This document shows, in pieces, positions 1 to 7,952 of a stretch of 12,886 nt of DNA; position 1 is the first letter of the stretch, and every line of letters begins with the position of its first letter. A model generated the notes under the pieces. The model did no database searches. It had not been told where the DNA came from and was given only the letters and a program-made list of their open reading frames with translations. A program made the translations under genes and the position numbers. This DNA is from Polyrhizophydium stewartii (taxonomy: Eukaryota; Chytridiomycota; Chytridiomycetes; Rhizophydiales), in assembly GCA_027604665.1 (NCBI GenBank), contig JADGIZ010000496.1, positions 1 through 12,886 on the forward strand. Direction: 5' to 3'.

Positions 1-15
1 GGGGGGGGGGGGGGG
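1..15. other. Homopolymer run of 15 G at the window start
   Basis: The window opens with 15 consecutive G bases, followed by a very GC-rich palindromic stretch (ccgcggccggccgc). Nothing biological is needed to explain it. A G run at a sequence terminus is typical of a contig end or a sequencing artefact, and it implies that gene 1 is cut by the assembly. Confidence 0.6.
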
Positions 16-407
16 CCGCGGCCGGCCGCAGCCATGGTCGCCAGCCGGGGGGGGGGCGCTCGGCGCGCAGGCGGGCCGCGCCCCCGGCTTTGCGGGAGCC
101 GCAGCCGCCGGCCGAGGCGCAACCGCCAGCCGAGGCTCAGCGCAGGGGGCACCCGGCACGGAGGGCTCGGCGGCGAGGGGAGGGCGGCGCGTGCGGAGTG
201 TGCGGCCAGCGAGGCATTGGGCACCCGAGCACGAGATCCGACCGCACGCAGGATGCCCGGCCCGCAGCGCTCGAGTGGCTGAGTGGGCCGTCGCGGCGGC
301 GTGGCCACCCGTCCCTGGAGTGCGCAGCTGTCGCTGCGTCGGGGGAGAGCGGCGCGGGCGCACCACGGGGATGTGGGCGAGCGGCCGTCGAGGCACGAGT
401 GCCTTAC
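1..407 (-). other. Probable intron or unresolved 3' continuation of the coiled-coil gene
   Basis: This stretch lies downstream of the GTAAGG donor of gene 1. It contains no GCTGAC branch site, the element seen in nearly every other intron of the window, so the intron may extend past the window edge. The exon's reading frame has no stop here, but the composition (Arg, Pro and Cys-rich translation in all frames) looks like unselected GC-rich sequence. I see no other gene in it. Confidence 0.35.
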
Positions 408-1124
408 CATCTTGGCGAGCTCGTCGCGAGCGGCCTTGGTCTCGGCATGGGCGAGCGTCAAGCGCTGCTCGAACAGCGCGCGGGCGAGCTGCTGCTCCTC
501 GGCAGCGCGGGCAGCGGCAGCGGCAACGACAGCAGACTCGGCCTTGTGCGTCGCGGTCGTCCCGTCAGATGCACGCAGCGCTTCGGTGCTCTTGGCCCGC
601 TGGCGCTGCTTCTTGGACTTCTTGCTCGGCGAGACCTGCGCGGAGGAGCCAAGGGCTGCTGGGCCAGCTTCAGCGCCGGTCGCAGAGGGTGCTTCGGCAG
701 CTCGGCTGGCGTGGGCGGCCGGTGCTGGTGCCTTGGCGCCGGGAGCTCCGGCCGACAACGGCGTCGCGGCCGGCTGAGCCTGCGCGGCGCCTGTGTGTGC
801 GGCGGATGAGGCAGCGCCAGGAGCAGACGGCCGAGCAGCCTGCGACTCTGCGTCGCGCAGCTTGGCACGCAGAGCCTCGACAAGCTGCTCGAGCACCCGG
901 TTGCGCTTGTGGGTGGTCTCGAGCTCGCGCACAAGATCGGACGCTTCGACAGGCACGGCTGCGTTGGCCGCAACGACCGACGCCGGAGGGTCCGCGTCCG
1001 CGTGTGAGGCCACAGAAGCCCCAGCGGCTGCAGGGCGGCCATTAACCGGGGCCGGTGCAGTCTTGGCAGGTGCGGACTGCGAGGCCGTTGCGTGCATCTC
1101 GCCGGCGTCTCCCGAGCCCATCAT
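408..1124 (-). CDS. Ala/Pro-rich coiled-coil protein, 5' exon only (partial, unrecognised)
   Basis: The minus frame from ATG 1124 encodes 239 residues and reaches a good splice donor, ATG|GTAAGG, at 408/407. The start is the first of two adjacent ATG codons, 76 bp beyond the stop of the neighbouring DUF885 gene. Residues 1-60 are low-complexity Ala/Pro/Ser. Residues 62-94 form a heptad-like charged helix (LVRELETTHKRNRVLEQLVE). Residues 95-165 are again Ala/Pro-rich. Residues 167-177 are a basic cluster (SKKSKKQRQRAK) that could be a nuclear signal. Residues 200-239 are a second coiled coil ending ETKAARDELAKM. The same frame stays open to base 1, so the intron could be translated without a stop, and I cannot place its acceptor. 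Two coiled coils after a basic patch recall taxilin-type proteins, but the diagnostic part would lie off the window. No function is assigned. Confidence 0.6.
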
Positions 1125-1200
1125 GTCGGTTTGTGACGTCAAAGACAGAGTGGTCAAACTTTGCCTGAGAACATCTTCATTCGGTGCGGCGCGGGCTGCT

Positions 1201-3362
1201 TCAGGCGGCGGCTGTCTGCGCGAGCACGCCCGCAATCCACTCGTCGACGTTCTTCTCGAGCACGTCCAGGCGCACAGAGCCATGGTCGAGCACAACGTCG
1301 TGGAACGCGCGGATGTCGAACTTGCCGCCGAGCGCATCCTCGGCCTTCCTGCGCAGCTCGACAATCTTGATCTCGCCGACCTTGTACGCAAGCGCCTGGC
1401 CTGGGTCCGTCGCATAGCTGCTCCACGAGTCAACCGATGTCGCCACGATTGCGAAGCAGCACACAACAGACACATGGCCACAGCGCCGCAAACTCACCGC
1501 TTGACCTCGCTCAGCACCTTGTCGTCCGACATCGACAGGTTGTCCTGCATATATGCGACGCACTGCTCGATCGTCCAGTTCTTGGTGTGCAGGCCAGTGT
1601 CGACAACAAGACGCAGCGCGCGGAACATCTCGGCCTCGAGGCGGCCAAACAGATCAAAGTCGGTTTCGTACATGCCCATCTCCTCGCCAAGGTACTCGGC
1701 GTACAGACCCCAGCCTTCGGAGAATGCCGTGTTGAAGATCATCTTCATGTACACATGCGACACGGGCATCTCGAGCGACAAAGAGACCTGATGGTGATGG
1801 CCCGGGATCGCCTCGTGGAGCACGAGCGCCATGGCCGTGTGGTTCGGCGCGTCCTTGGCAAGCAGGCGGTTCGGGTGGAATGTGCCCGCCTTGTCGGCCG
1901 TGCCGGCTTCGTAGTATGCTCCCGGCGCTGACGCCTCGGCCTCCTTGGGCACGGCTTCAACGTTGCACTTGAACTTGGGGAACTTGTTGAAGAACTGCGG
2001 CATCCTCTTGTCGATGCGCTGCGATTGCCAGTGTGCATTGCGTGCGAGTGTCAGCAGGCATGCCGCGCGGCCGCGCACACTGACGCAACGCACGCACCTC
2101 GATCAAGGCGTTGTAATGAGGAACGATGGCGTCCTCGTTCTCAAAGAACAGCTGCGGGAAGCGCTCCTTGTCCTTGAGCGCGACAAAGAACTCCTTGAGC
2201 GTGCCATCAAACACCTTGTCCTTGATTGCCTCCATGCGCTTGCGGATGCGTGCGACCTCGTCGAGGCCCTTCTGGTGCAGCTCGTCGGCTGTGTAACGCG
2301 CCGACGTGTGCACAAAGATCAGGTCGTTGTACACGCGCTCGTAGTCGGGCAGCCCAAAGATGCCGGCGTTGGCACATCGCGAGGCCCCAAGGGTATGCGT
2401 AATAAAGTGGGGGCTCCGCCCCCCTTCAACACATGCCGGCGTTGGCGCGCGCGTGCGGCTTGTACTCGGCTTCGAGGAAGTCCTTGACGGCCTTGAACGC
2501 TGGCACGACGCTCTCGCGGATCGTGTCGAGCAGGAAGTCCTCGGGCAGCCCGACGGCGACGATCTTGTCCTTGAACAGCTTGTGGAACGAGCTGTCGGCC
2601 GGGTCCTCGACGACCGAGCTCGAGACTCTTCCGATCATCAGGTTGATGGACTCGGCAGGCAACGTGATGCCTTTGGCGATGCCCTCGCAGAAGCGCTCGA
2701 CGACCTCAGCAAAGCGCTCGGGGAACTTGAGCAGGCGCTTCTTGAGGTTCTCGGCATCCTCGGCCGAGTTGATGGCGTGGTAGTTCTTGAGAGCTTGGTC
2801 CAGGCCAACGAAAGCACCAAACATGTGAGTGCACGGGATCTCGAGCTGGTAAGTGGAGGCGCTGACGATGTCCGACTCCATTGCGCCGACCAAAGCGTTG
2901 AACTCGTCCAGCTCGGCAGGCGTCAGAGCCGACTCGTCAATGGCGCTGAGCTGCACAAGCAACGACTCTTGGAGCCGCAGCGTGTTCTCGACTGTCGCCT
3001 TGGACTCATGGAAGATGTCGGACTGGTCCGTCTTGAGATCAAAGGCCGGGCCGTAGACTGCAGGCAGGCATCCGGAGGCGCGAGGCGTCGCGAGAAGAGC
3101 AGCGCCAAGGCGTCAGCAAACGGATGCTGCCAGGGCCGCGGATGCTCGGCGGCGAAGCGCAGGCGTGCACGACGCACAAAAGCATGTTGCTTGCAGCCGC
3201 ACAGCCAGGCGGCGGGAAGGTGGGGGCACACTCACTGGGCTGGCTCTTGGTGAGCTCGTCAACCAGCTTGTCCATGGCGTGGCGGATGAGCTGGGCGTGC
3301 GTGTGCTGGGTCGTGGTGGCCTCGGAAGGCGTGGCGGTCTCGCAGGCGGACGTGCTGGCCAT
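1201..3362 (-). CDS. DUF885-family putative metalloprotease, copy A; frame broken by a 73-bp insertion (probable pseudogene)
   Basis: Four exons can be traced: 3362-3236, 3057-2098, 2018-1498 and 1417-1201 (TGA 1203-1201). Introns are 178, 79 and 80 nt. The protein is nearly identical to copy B across exons 2-4, including VLHEAIPGHHHQ, EGWGLYAE and RLVVDTGLHTKNW. Exon 1 (42 residues) matches copy B at only about 26 of 42 positions. Exon 2 carries 73 extra bases (59 bp plus a 14-bp direct repeat, 2360-2446). These shift the frame and give TGA at 2428-2426, so unspliced translation stops after about 252 residues, before the metal motif. Copy A also has an intron (1497-1418) in an Arg codon where copy B is continuous. 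No other stop or frameshift is seen, so decay is recent or is masked by conversion from copy B. If the insertion were spliced out exactly, the protein would be full length. Confidence 0.75.
1418..1497 (-). other. Intron 3 of DUF885 copy A, absent from copy B
   Basis: The sequence AAG CG|GTGAGT ... GGAGCAG|C TAT splits an Arg codon. Removing 80 nt joins EVKR to YATDPGQALAYK, and copy B reads the matching EVKRYAIMPGQALAYK without interruption. The branch site is GTTGAC, the only clear departure from GCTGAC among the introns here. Read-through would meet TGA at once. Confidence 0.85.
2360..2446. repeat. 59-bp insertion with hairpin, flanked by 14-bp direct repeats, in exon 2 of DUF885 copy A
   Basis: The 14-mer atgccggcgttggc occurs at 2360-2373 and at 2433-2446, with 59 bp between. 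Copy B has a single, slightly different version of this site. The spacer holds a perfect hairpin, gggggc-tcc-gccccc (2409-2423), and an AT-rich gcgtaataaag stretch. The repeats look like a target-site duplication left by a small element, or like a tandem slippage product with extra filler. On the coding strand the insert starts with GT but has no GCTGAC and no AG near its 3' end, so it does not resemble the window's introns. Confidence 0.8.
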
Positions 3363-3654
3363 GGTGGAGCGGGCGGGTGGCAGGAGAGGGATTGCGAGGG
3401 CGGTCGGGGTACTGTTGGCTTGAATGTTGTCCTCGGACGAGGCTGAGCAGGGGGAGGCTCACGGCCAGAAGCGCTTGTGAGCGCAAGCCAATGGCGGGCC
3501 GCCACGCATCTGTCATCATCTCCGGGGTGTGCTTTGTGCCGCAAAAGGCGCGGGTGCGACAGACACAGGGCTGCCGTGGCAAGCACAAGCACACAGACAC
3601 AAGCATTCATTGATCGTCACAAGAGGCATCAAGAGAACTTATTGTTGCGCACGC
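3363..3654. other. Intergenic region between the two DUF885 copies
   Basis: These 292 bp hold the 3' flank of copy B and the promoter side of copy A. I see no coding potential and no clear TATA box. The bases after copy B's stop include AATAAG on the minus strand, a possible weak poly(A) signal. The sequence is not detectably similar to the 5' flank of copy B, so the upstream regions of the two copies are unrelated. Confidence 0.4.
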
Positions 3655-5715
3655 TCATGCGGCGGCTGTCTGCGCGAGCACGCTCGCGATCCACTCGTCG
3701 ACGTTCTTCTCGAGCACGTCCAGGCGCACCGAGCCGTGGTCGAGCACAACGTCGTGGAACGCGCGGATGTCGAACTTGCCGCCGAGCGCATCCTCGGCCT
3801 TCCTGCGCAGCTCGACAATCTTGATCTCGCCGACCTTGTACGCAAGAGCTTGGCCGGGCATGATTGCGTACCGCTTGACCTCGCTGACGATCTTCTTCTC
3901 CGGCATCGACAGGTTGTCCTGCATATATGCGACGCACTTCTCGATCGTCCAGTTCTTGGTGTGCAGGCCAGTGTCGACAACAAGACGCAGCGCGCGGAAC
4001 ATCTCGGCCTCGAGGCGGCCAAACAGATCAAAGTCGGTGTCGTACATGCCCATCTCCTCGCCAAGGTACTCGGCGTACAGACCCCAGCCTTCGGCGAATG
4101 CCGTGTTGAAGATCATCTTCATGTACACATGCGACACGGGCATCTCGAGCGACAAAGAGACCTGATGGTGATGGCCCGGGATCGCCTCGTGGAGCACGAG
4201 CGCCATGGCCGTGTGGTTCGGCGCGTCCTTGGCAAGCAGGCGGTTCGGGTGGAATGTGCCCGCTTTGTCGGCCGTGCCGGCTTCATAGTATGCTCCAGGC
4301 GCTGACGCCTCGGCCTCCTTGGGCACGGCTTCAACGTTGCACTTGAACTTGGGGAACTTGTTGAAGAACTGCGGCATCTTCTTGTCGATGCGCTGCGATT
4401 GCCAGTGTGCATTGCGTGCGAGTGTCAGCAGGCATGCCGCGCGGCCGCGCACACTGACGCAACGCACGCACCTCGATCAAGGCGTTGTAATGAGGAACGA
4501 TGGCGTCCTCGTTCTCAAAGAACAGCTGCGGGAAGCGCTCCTTGTCCTTGAGCGCGACAAAGAACTCCTTGAGCGTGCCATCAAACACTTTGTCCTTGAT
4601 TGCCTCCATGCGCTTGCGGATGCGCGCAACCTCGTCGAGGCCCTTCTGGTGCAGCTCGTCGGCTGTGTAACGCGCCGACGTGTGCACAAAGATCAGGTCG
4701 TTGTACACGCGCTCGTAGTCGGGCAGCCCAAAGATGCCCGGGTTGGCGCGTGCATGCGGCTTGTACTCGGCCTCGAGGAAGTCCTTGACGGCCTTTAACG
4801 CTGGCACGACGCTCTCGCGGATCGTGTTGAGCAGGAAGTCCTCGGGAAGGCCGACGGCGACTATCTTGTCCTTGAACAGCTTGTGGAACGAGCTGTCGGC
4901 CGGGTCCTCGACGACCGAGCTCGAGACTCTTCCGATCATCAGGTTGATGGACTCGGCAGGCAGCGTGATGCCTTTGGCGATGCCCTCGCAGAAGCGCTCG
5001 ATGACCTCAGCAAAGCGCTCGGGGAACTTGAGCAGGCGCTTCTTGAGGTTCTCGGCATCCTCGGCCGTGTTGATGGCGTGGTAGTTCTTGAGAGCTTGGT
5101 CCAGGCCAACGAAAGCACCAAACATGTGAGTGCACGGGATCTCGAGCTGGTAAGTGGAGGCGCTGACGATGTCCGACTCCATTGCGCCGACCAAAGCGTT
5201 GAACTCGTCCAGCTCGGCAGGCGTCAGAGCCGACTCGTCAATGGCGCTGAGCTGTTCGAGCAGCGACTCTTGGAGCCGCAGCGTGTTCTCGACTGTCGCC
5301 TTGGAGTCATGGAAGATGTCGGACTGGTCCGTCTTGAGATCAAAGGCCGGGCCGTAGACTGCAGGCAGGCATCCGGAGGCGCGAGGCGTCGCGAGCAGAG
5401 CAGCGCCAAGGCGTCAGCAAACGGATGCTGCCAGGGCCGCGGATGCTCGGCAAGGAAGCTCGGGCGAGCATGGTCGAGAGTCGCCCGTTTGCTTGCTGCC
5501 CAGGCTGCACAACCTCGCTGCGGGACAGCGGGCACCGGCAGCAGGGCAGCGAGGCAGTGGGATGGCAGCAATGGTGCTGAATGCTTACTCGGCTGCGTGG
5601 CGACAATGTCGTCGACAAGCAGGTCCATGACATGGCGGATGAACTGGGCCGGCGTGTGCTGGCTCGCGGCAACCTCGGCGGGCGTGGCGGTCTCGTGAGC
5701 GGGCGTGCTGGCCAT
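3655..5715 (-). CDS. DUF885-family putative metalloprotease, copy B (intact)
   Basis: Exons are 5715-5589, 5358-4472 and 4392-3655, giving 583 residues. Introns are 230 nt (GTAAGC...CAG) and 79 nt (GTGCGT...CAG), and both carry GCTGAC. The start ATG sits in ACCATGG and aligns with the start of copy A. There is no signal peptide or membrane segment, so a soluble intracellular enzyme is expected. Family hallmarks appear in order: TADELHQKGLDEVARI, HEAIPGHH (residues 406-413, an HExxxGHH-type zinc site), EGWGLYAE (from 429, with Glu as likely third ligand), RLVVDTGLHTKNW (from 464), PGQALAYKVGE (from 507) and a C-terminal LDVLEKNVDEWIA. DUF885 proteins are widespread in bacteria and are viewed as uncharacterised zinc peptidases; the substrate is unknown. 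Length is normal for the family. Family call is firm; peptidase activity is inferred. Confidence 0.93.
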
Positions 5716-5804
5716 GGTGTGCTGCCTGGAAAGAAAGTCGGCGGGCAGGAAGGCAAGGCTTTATGTCCAGGAACATATGCACAAGCCAATCACATCCACG
5801 CACG

Positions 5805-5936
5805 TCAGAGCGGCAGGGGGATGACGCCGCAAAGTGAGCCCGCGATCCATTCGTTGGCGTTTTCCACGAGTTTGTCCAGGGGCATTAGCACATGGGCAGA
5901 CGCTTGTCTGGATACTGCTCTGCGCCGCCCGCCCGC
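5805..5936 (-). pseudogene. Relic C-terminal fragment of a third DUF885 gene
   Basis: A 43-codon open stretch lies between an in-frame TAG (5939-5937) and TGA (5807-5805). It has no ATG that would make a sensible gene. Residues encoded by 5921-5826 align without gaps to the last part of copies A and B: LDKLVENANEWIAG here against LDVLEKNVDEWIAS/G there, with the preceding RA and His also kept. About 13 of 32 positions are identical. It sits upstream of copy B in the same orientation, as expected for the remains of an older member of the tandem array. The rest of the gene, including the metal motif, is gone; the space up to PRI2 is too short to hold it. Confidence 0.7.
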
Positions 5937-6000
5937 CTAACATGGCGGCCAAGACGGCAGCGGCCTCGTCAGACAGATTTAAAAGTGAGTGTGTTCATTC

Positions 6001-7842
6001 TCAGCGATCCATCTCGCGCTCGAGCTCTGCAAGCGCGTCCATGTCCACGTCGTCAAACTCGTAGTCCATTTGAGTCTGCGTCTGCGTCTGCGTCTGCATC
6101 GGCGTCTGTGTCTGCGTCTGCGTCTGCGTCTGCGTTTGGATCTTCACCTGTCCGGGCGTGCTCATCCTGCCGTTGGCCGCCGGTCCTGGCTTCGCCGGCG
6201 TGCGCGCAGAGCCCTTGTGCTCGCCCGACTCGAGTCCCATGCTGAGATCAAACCACTGGTTCGGATGCTCGATGGGCTCGACGAGCTGGAACGCCGGCGG
6301 CCCGCCCTGGCCTGCCGCCTGCTGGTTCTGCTGCGCCTGGGCTGCGGCATGCACACGGCCGCGAGTGAGCTCAAACAGCCTGGTGCACGCAAGCTGGTAG
6401 TGTCCCTCGCGCGACGTGCGCAGGATCTCGCCCGCGCCTTGCTCCGAGACGCTGAGCCGCTGCATCATCTCGCCGAGCCGCTCCGGCGAGAAGTGGCGGA
6501 ACGGGCACCCGTGCGCGTCGCCCGCGCCCGGCTGCATCGACGTGATGATCTTGGCGCACGAGTACGGCGTGTAGTCGGTGCGCTTGCCCTCCATGCCGTA
6601 GTTGTACCGCACATTGTAGACATAGCCCTTTTTGTTGTACTCGTCGTCGGACATTTTGTGGAACGCCTTGCGCCAGAACACAAGGGCTTCTTCGAGCGGC
6701 ATGCCAATACCCTTGAGGAACAGGCCGAGATGCAGGCGGCCAACGTGCTTGAGATGCGCGTTGTGGCGCAGCGTCTGGTACAGGTTCTGCATACACGGCG
6801 GGAAGTGCTGCGAGAGCCCGGCAATGTCCTCGTGGCGGATCGTGCCGCTGCGCGGGCCGGTGCTCTTGTACTCGCGGTCGAGGTACTGGCGCGCCAGCGA
6901 GTCGAGCACGGGCATCAAGCGGTCCTCCTCGTCGAGCCGCGGCAGCGCCTTTGCGGTCGCCATCAGGCTGTCGCTGAGCGCGGCGCGGAACGCATTGGCC
7001 ACAAGCACCAGGCGCTCGCTCTCAGGCACGTACGCAGCGCCGCCCATGAGCAGCACCGCGCGGCGGCCGACCAGCTCGCACACTCGCTCAAACGGCACAC
7101 GATAGAAGACGGCGCGGCGCAGGGCATCCGACTCGGAGCCGCCCGTCTGCTGCTGGTGCTGCTGCACCACGTGCGGATACGTTGCGCGCACGTCGGCCGC
7201 GAAGCGCGAGAGGAGCTCCTGGCGCTGGGCGGCAGGCGCCGTCGGCGCAACGCCGGCCGCGGCCATCTTCTCGCGGCACATGTCCTCAAACGACACCGGC
7301 GCCAGATCGAGGTTGGCGAGGGCGATAAAGGCATCGCGGTCGACCTGCTGCTCGATGCCGAAGCGGAACTTGAACAGCTCGACCTCCTGTCGCACAAACC
7401 ACTGGCGCAGGTCGTCCGAGCGGCAGAACGCCAGGCGCAGGATAAAGTGGCTGATGTGGTCCTTGCGGCGCTGCTCGTACAGCACCTGCGGGCCTGCCGC
7501 GCGCACCAGCGTATTGCGCTTGAGCTCGAGGTGCTTGTTGACCACAGGCTCGATCAGGCGCGCAACGTCGTCGTCCGACTTGGCGCGCAGGCGGGCGGTC
7601 TCGATGGCGCGCAGCACGCGCAGGCGGTCGAGCGCCAACAGCTCGAACTGCGTGAGCGTGAGCTCGTCGCGTGGCGGGACGGCGTACATGTTGAGCGTGA
7701 ACGGGTAGTCGGCGGCCAGCTGCGGGTCGATGCGGGCGAGGGCCTCGCGCGACAGCGAGGCTGCGGGGCCGCCGGCGGATGCAGCCGACAGCCCCGCGCC
7801 TGCGCCTGCGCCTGCCGCGGCTGCGCGGTCCTGCTTGAACAT
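6001..7842 (-). CDS. PRI2: DNA primase large subunit, iron-sulfur protein
   Basis: A single 613-residue frame runs from ATG 7842 (MFKQDRA) to TGA 6003-6001. PRI2/p58 partners the catalytic primase subunit in the nuclear polymerase alpha-primase complex and helps make the RNA primer at origins and on lagging strands. The N-terminal domain begins near residue 45 (DYPFTLNMYAVPPRDELTLT) and continues through HISHFILRLAFCRSDDLRQW. The C-terminal Fe-S domain has HVGRLHLGLFLKGIGMPLEE and all four cluster cysteines: Cys350 (FPPCMQ), Cys429 (YSCAKI), Cys446 (HGCPFRH) and Cys486 (QLACTRLF). Their spacings of 79, 17 and 40 nearly equal those of human p58. The protein is about 100 residues longer than usual, from a Gly/Ala N-terminus and a Gln-Thr repeat plus acidic tail at the C-terminus. 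The frame runs open upstream of this ATG, but that part overlaps the MYND gene and has no primase features. No introns. Confidence 0.97.
   Translation of the reverse strand: MFKQDRAAAAGAGAGAGLSAASAGGPAASLSREALARIDPQLAADYPFTLNMYAVPPRDELTLTQFELLALDRLRVLRAIETARLRAKSDDDVARLIEPVVNKHLELKRNTLVRAAGPQVLYEQRRKDHISHFILRLAFCRSDDLRQWFVRQEVELFKFRFGIEQQVDRDAFIALANLDLAPVSFEDMCREKMAAAGVAPTAPAAQRQELLSRFAADVRATYPHVVQQHQQQTGGSESDALRRAVFYRVPFERVCELVGRRAVLLMGGAAYVPESERLVLVANAFRAALSDSLMATAKALPRLDEEDRLMPVLDSLARQYLDREYKSTGPRSGTIRHEDIAGLSQHFPPCMQNLYQTLRHNAHLKHVGRLHLGLFLKGIGMPLEEALVFWRKAFHKMSDDEYNKKGYVYNVRYNYGMEGKRTDYTPYSCAKIITSMQPGAGDAHGCPFRHFSPERLGEMMQRLSVSEQGAGEILRTSREGHYQLACTRLFELTRGRVHAAAQAQQNQQAAGQGGPPAFQLVEPIEHPNQWFDLSMGLESGEHKGSARTPAKPGPAANGRMSTPGQVKIQTQTQTQTQTQTPMQTQTQTQTQMDYEFDDVDMDALAELEREMDR
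6072..6135. repeat. Hexanucleotide (tctgcg)n repeat encoding Gln-Thr in the PRI2 tail
   Basis: About ten units of tctgcg, with a few substitutions (tctgca, tctgtg), lie in frame in PRI2. On the coding strand they read as alternating Gln-Thr, broken once by Pro-Met. The unit length of six keeps the frame whatever the copy number. A conserved-looking acidic end (DDVDMDALAELE) follows the repeat. Confidence 0.9.
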
Positions 7843-7935
7843 GCGCGCTGGGGACGAGTGTCGGCTGGCGGGCGTGTCCGAATCGCGTCCGAAAGCACGC
7901 GTTCCACGTCGGTGCCGCGGGGATGGGGGCAAGCG

Positions 7936-7941
7936 TTTATT
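7936..7941 (-). terminator. Poly(A) signal AATAAA of the MYND gene
   Basis: The plus strand reads tttatt, so the minus strand has AATAAA 11 nt past the MYND stop codon at 7953. The gap to the PRI2 start is only 110 bp, so the transcript of the MYND gene must end close to here. The position fits a poly(A) signal, though fungal signals are loose. Confidence 0.5.
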
Positions 7942-7952
7942 GGGGCGGCCAC

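Noticed and set aside
90..1045. Overlapping plus-strand open frames of 239 and 284 codons
   Set aside because: They are antisense to the Ala/Pro-rich coiled-coil exon. The minus frame has structured heptads, a basic patch and a splice donor, whereas the plus frames are Arg/Ala-rich noise.
2360..2432. The copy A insertion as an ordinary 73-nt intron
   Set aside because: Exact removal would need a GT-AT intron. It has no GCTGAC branch site and no usable AG at the 3' end, unlike every other intron placed here.
2360..3253. 297-codon plus-strand open frame, and its counterpart at 4883-5698
   Set aside because: They are mirror images of DUF885 exon 2 in the two copies. Their presence in both copies only reflects the duplication.
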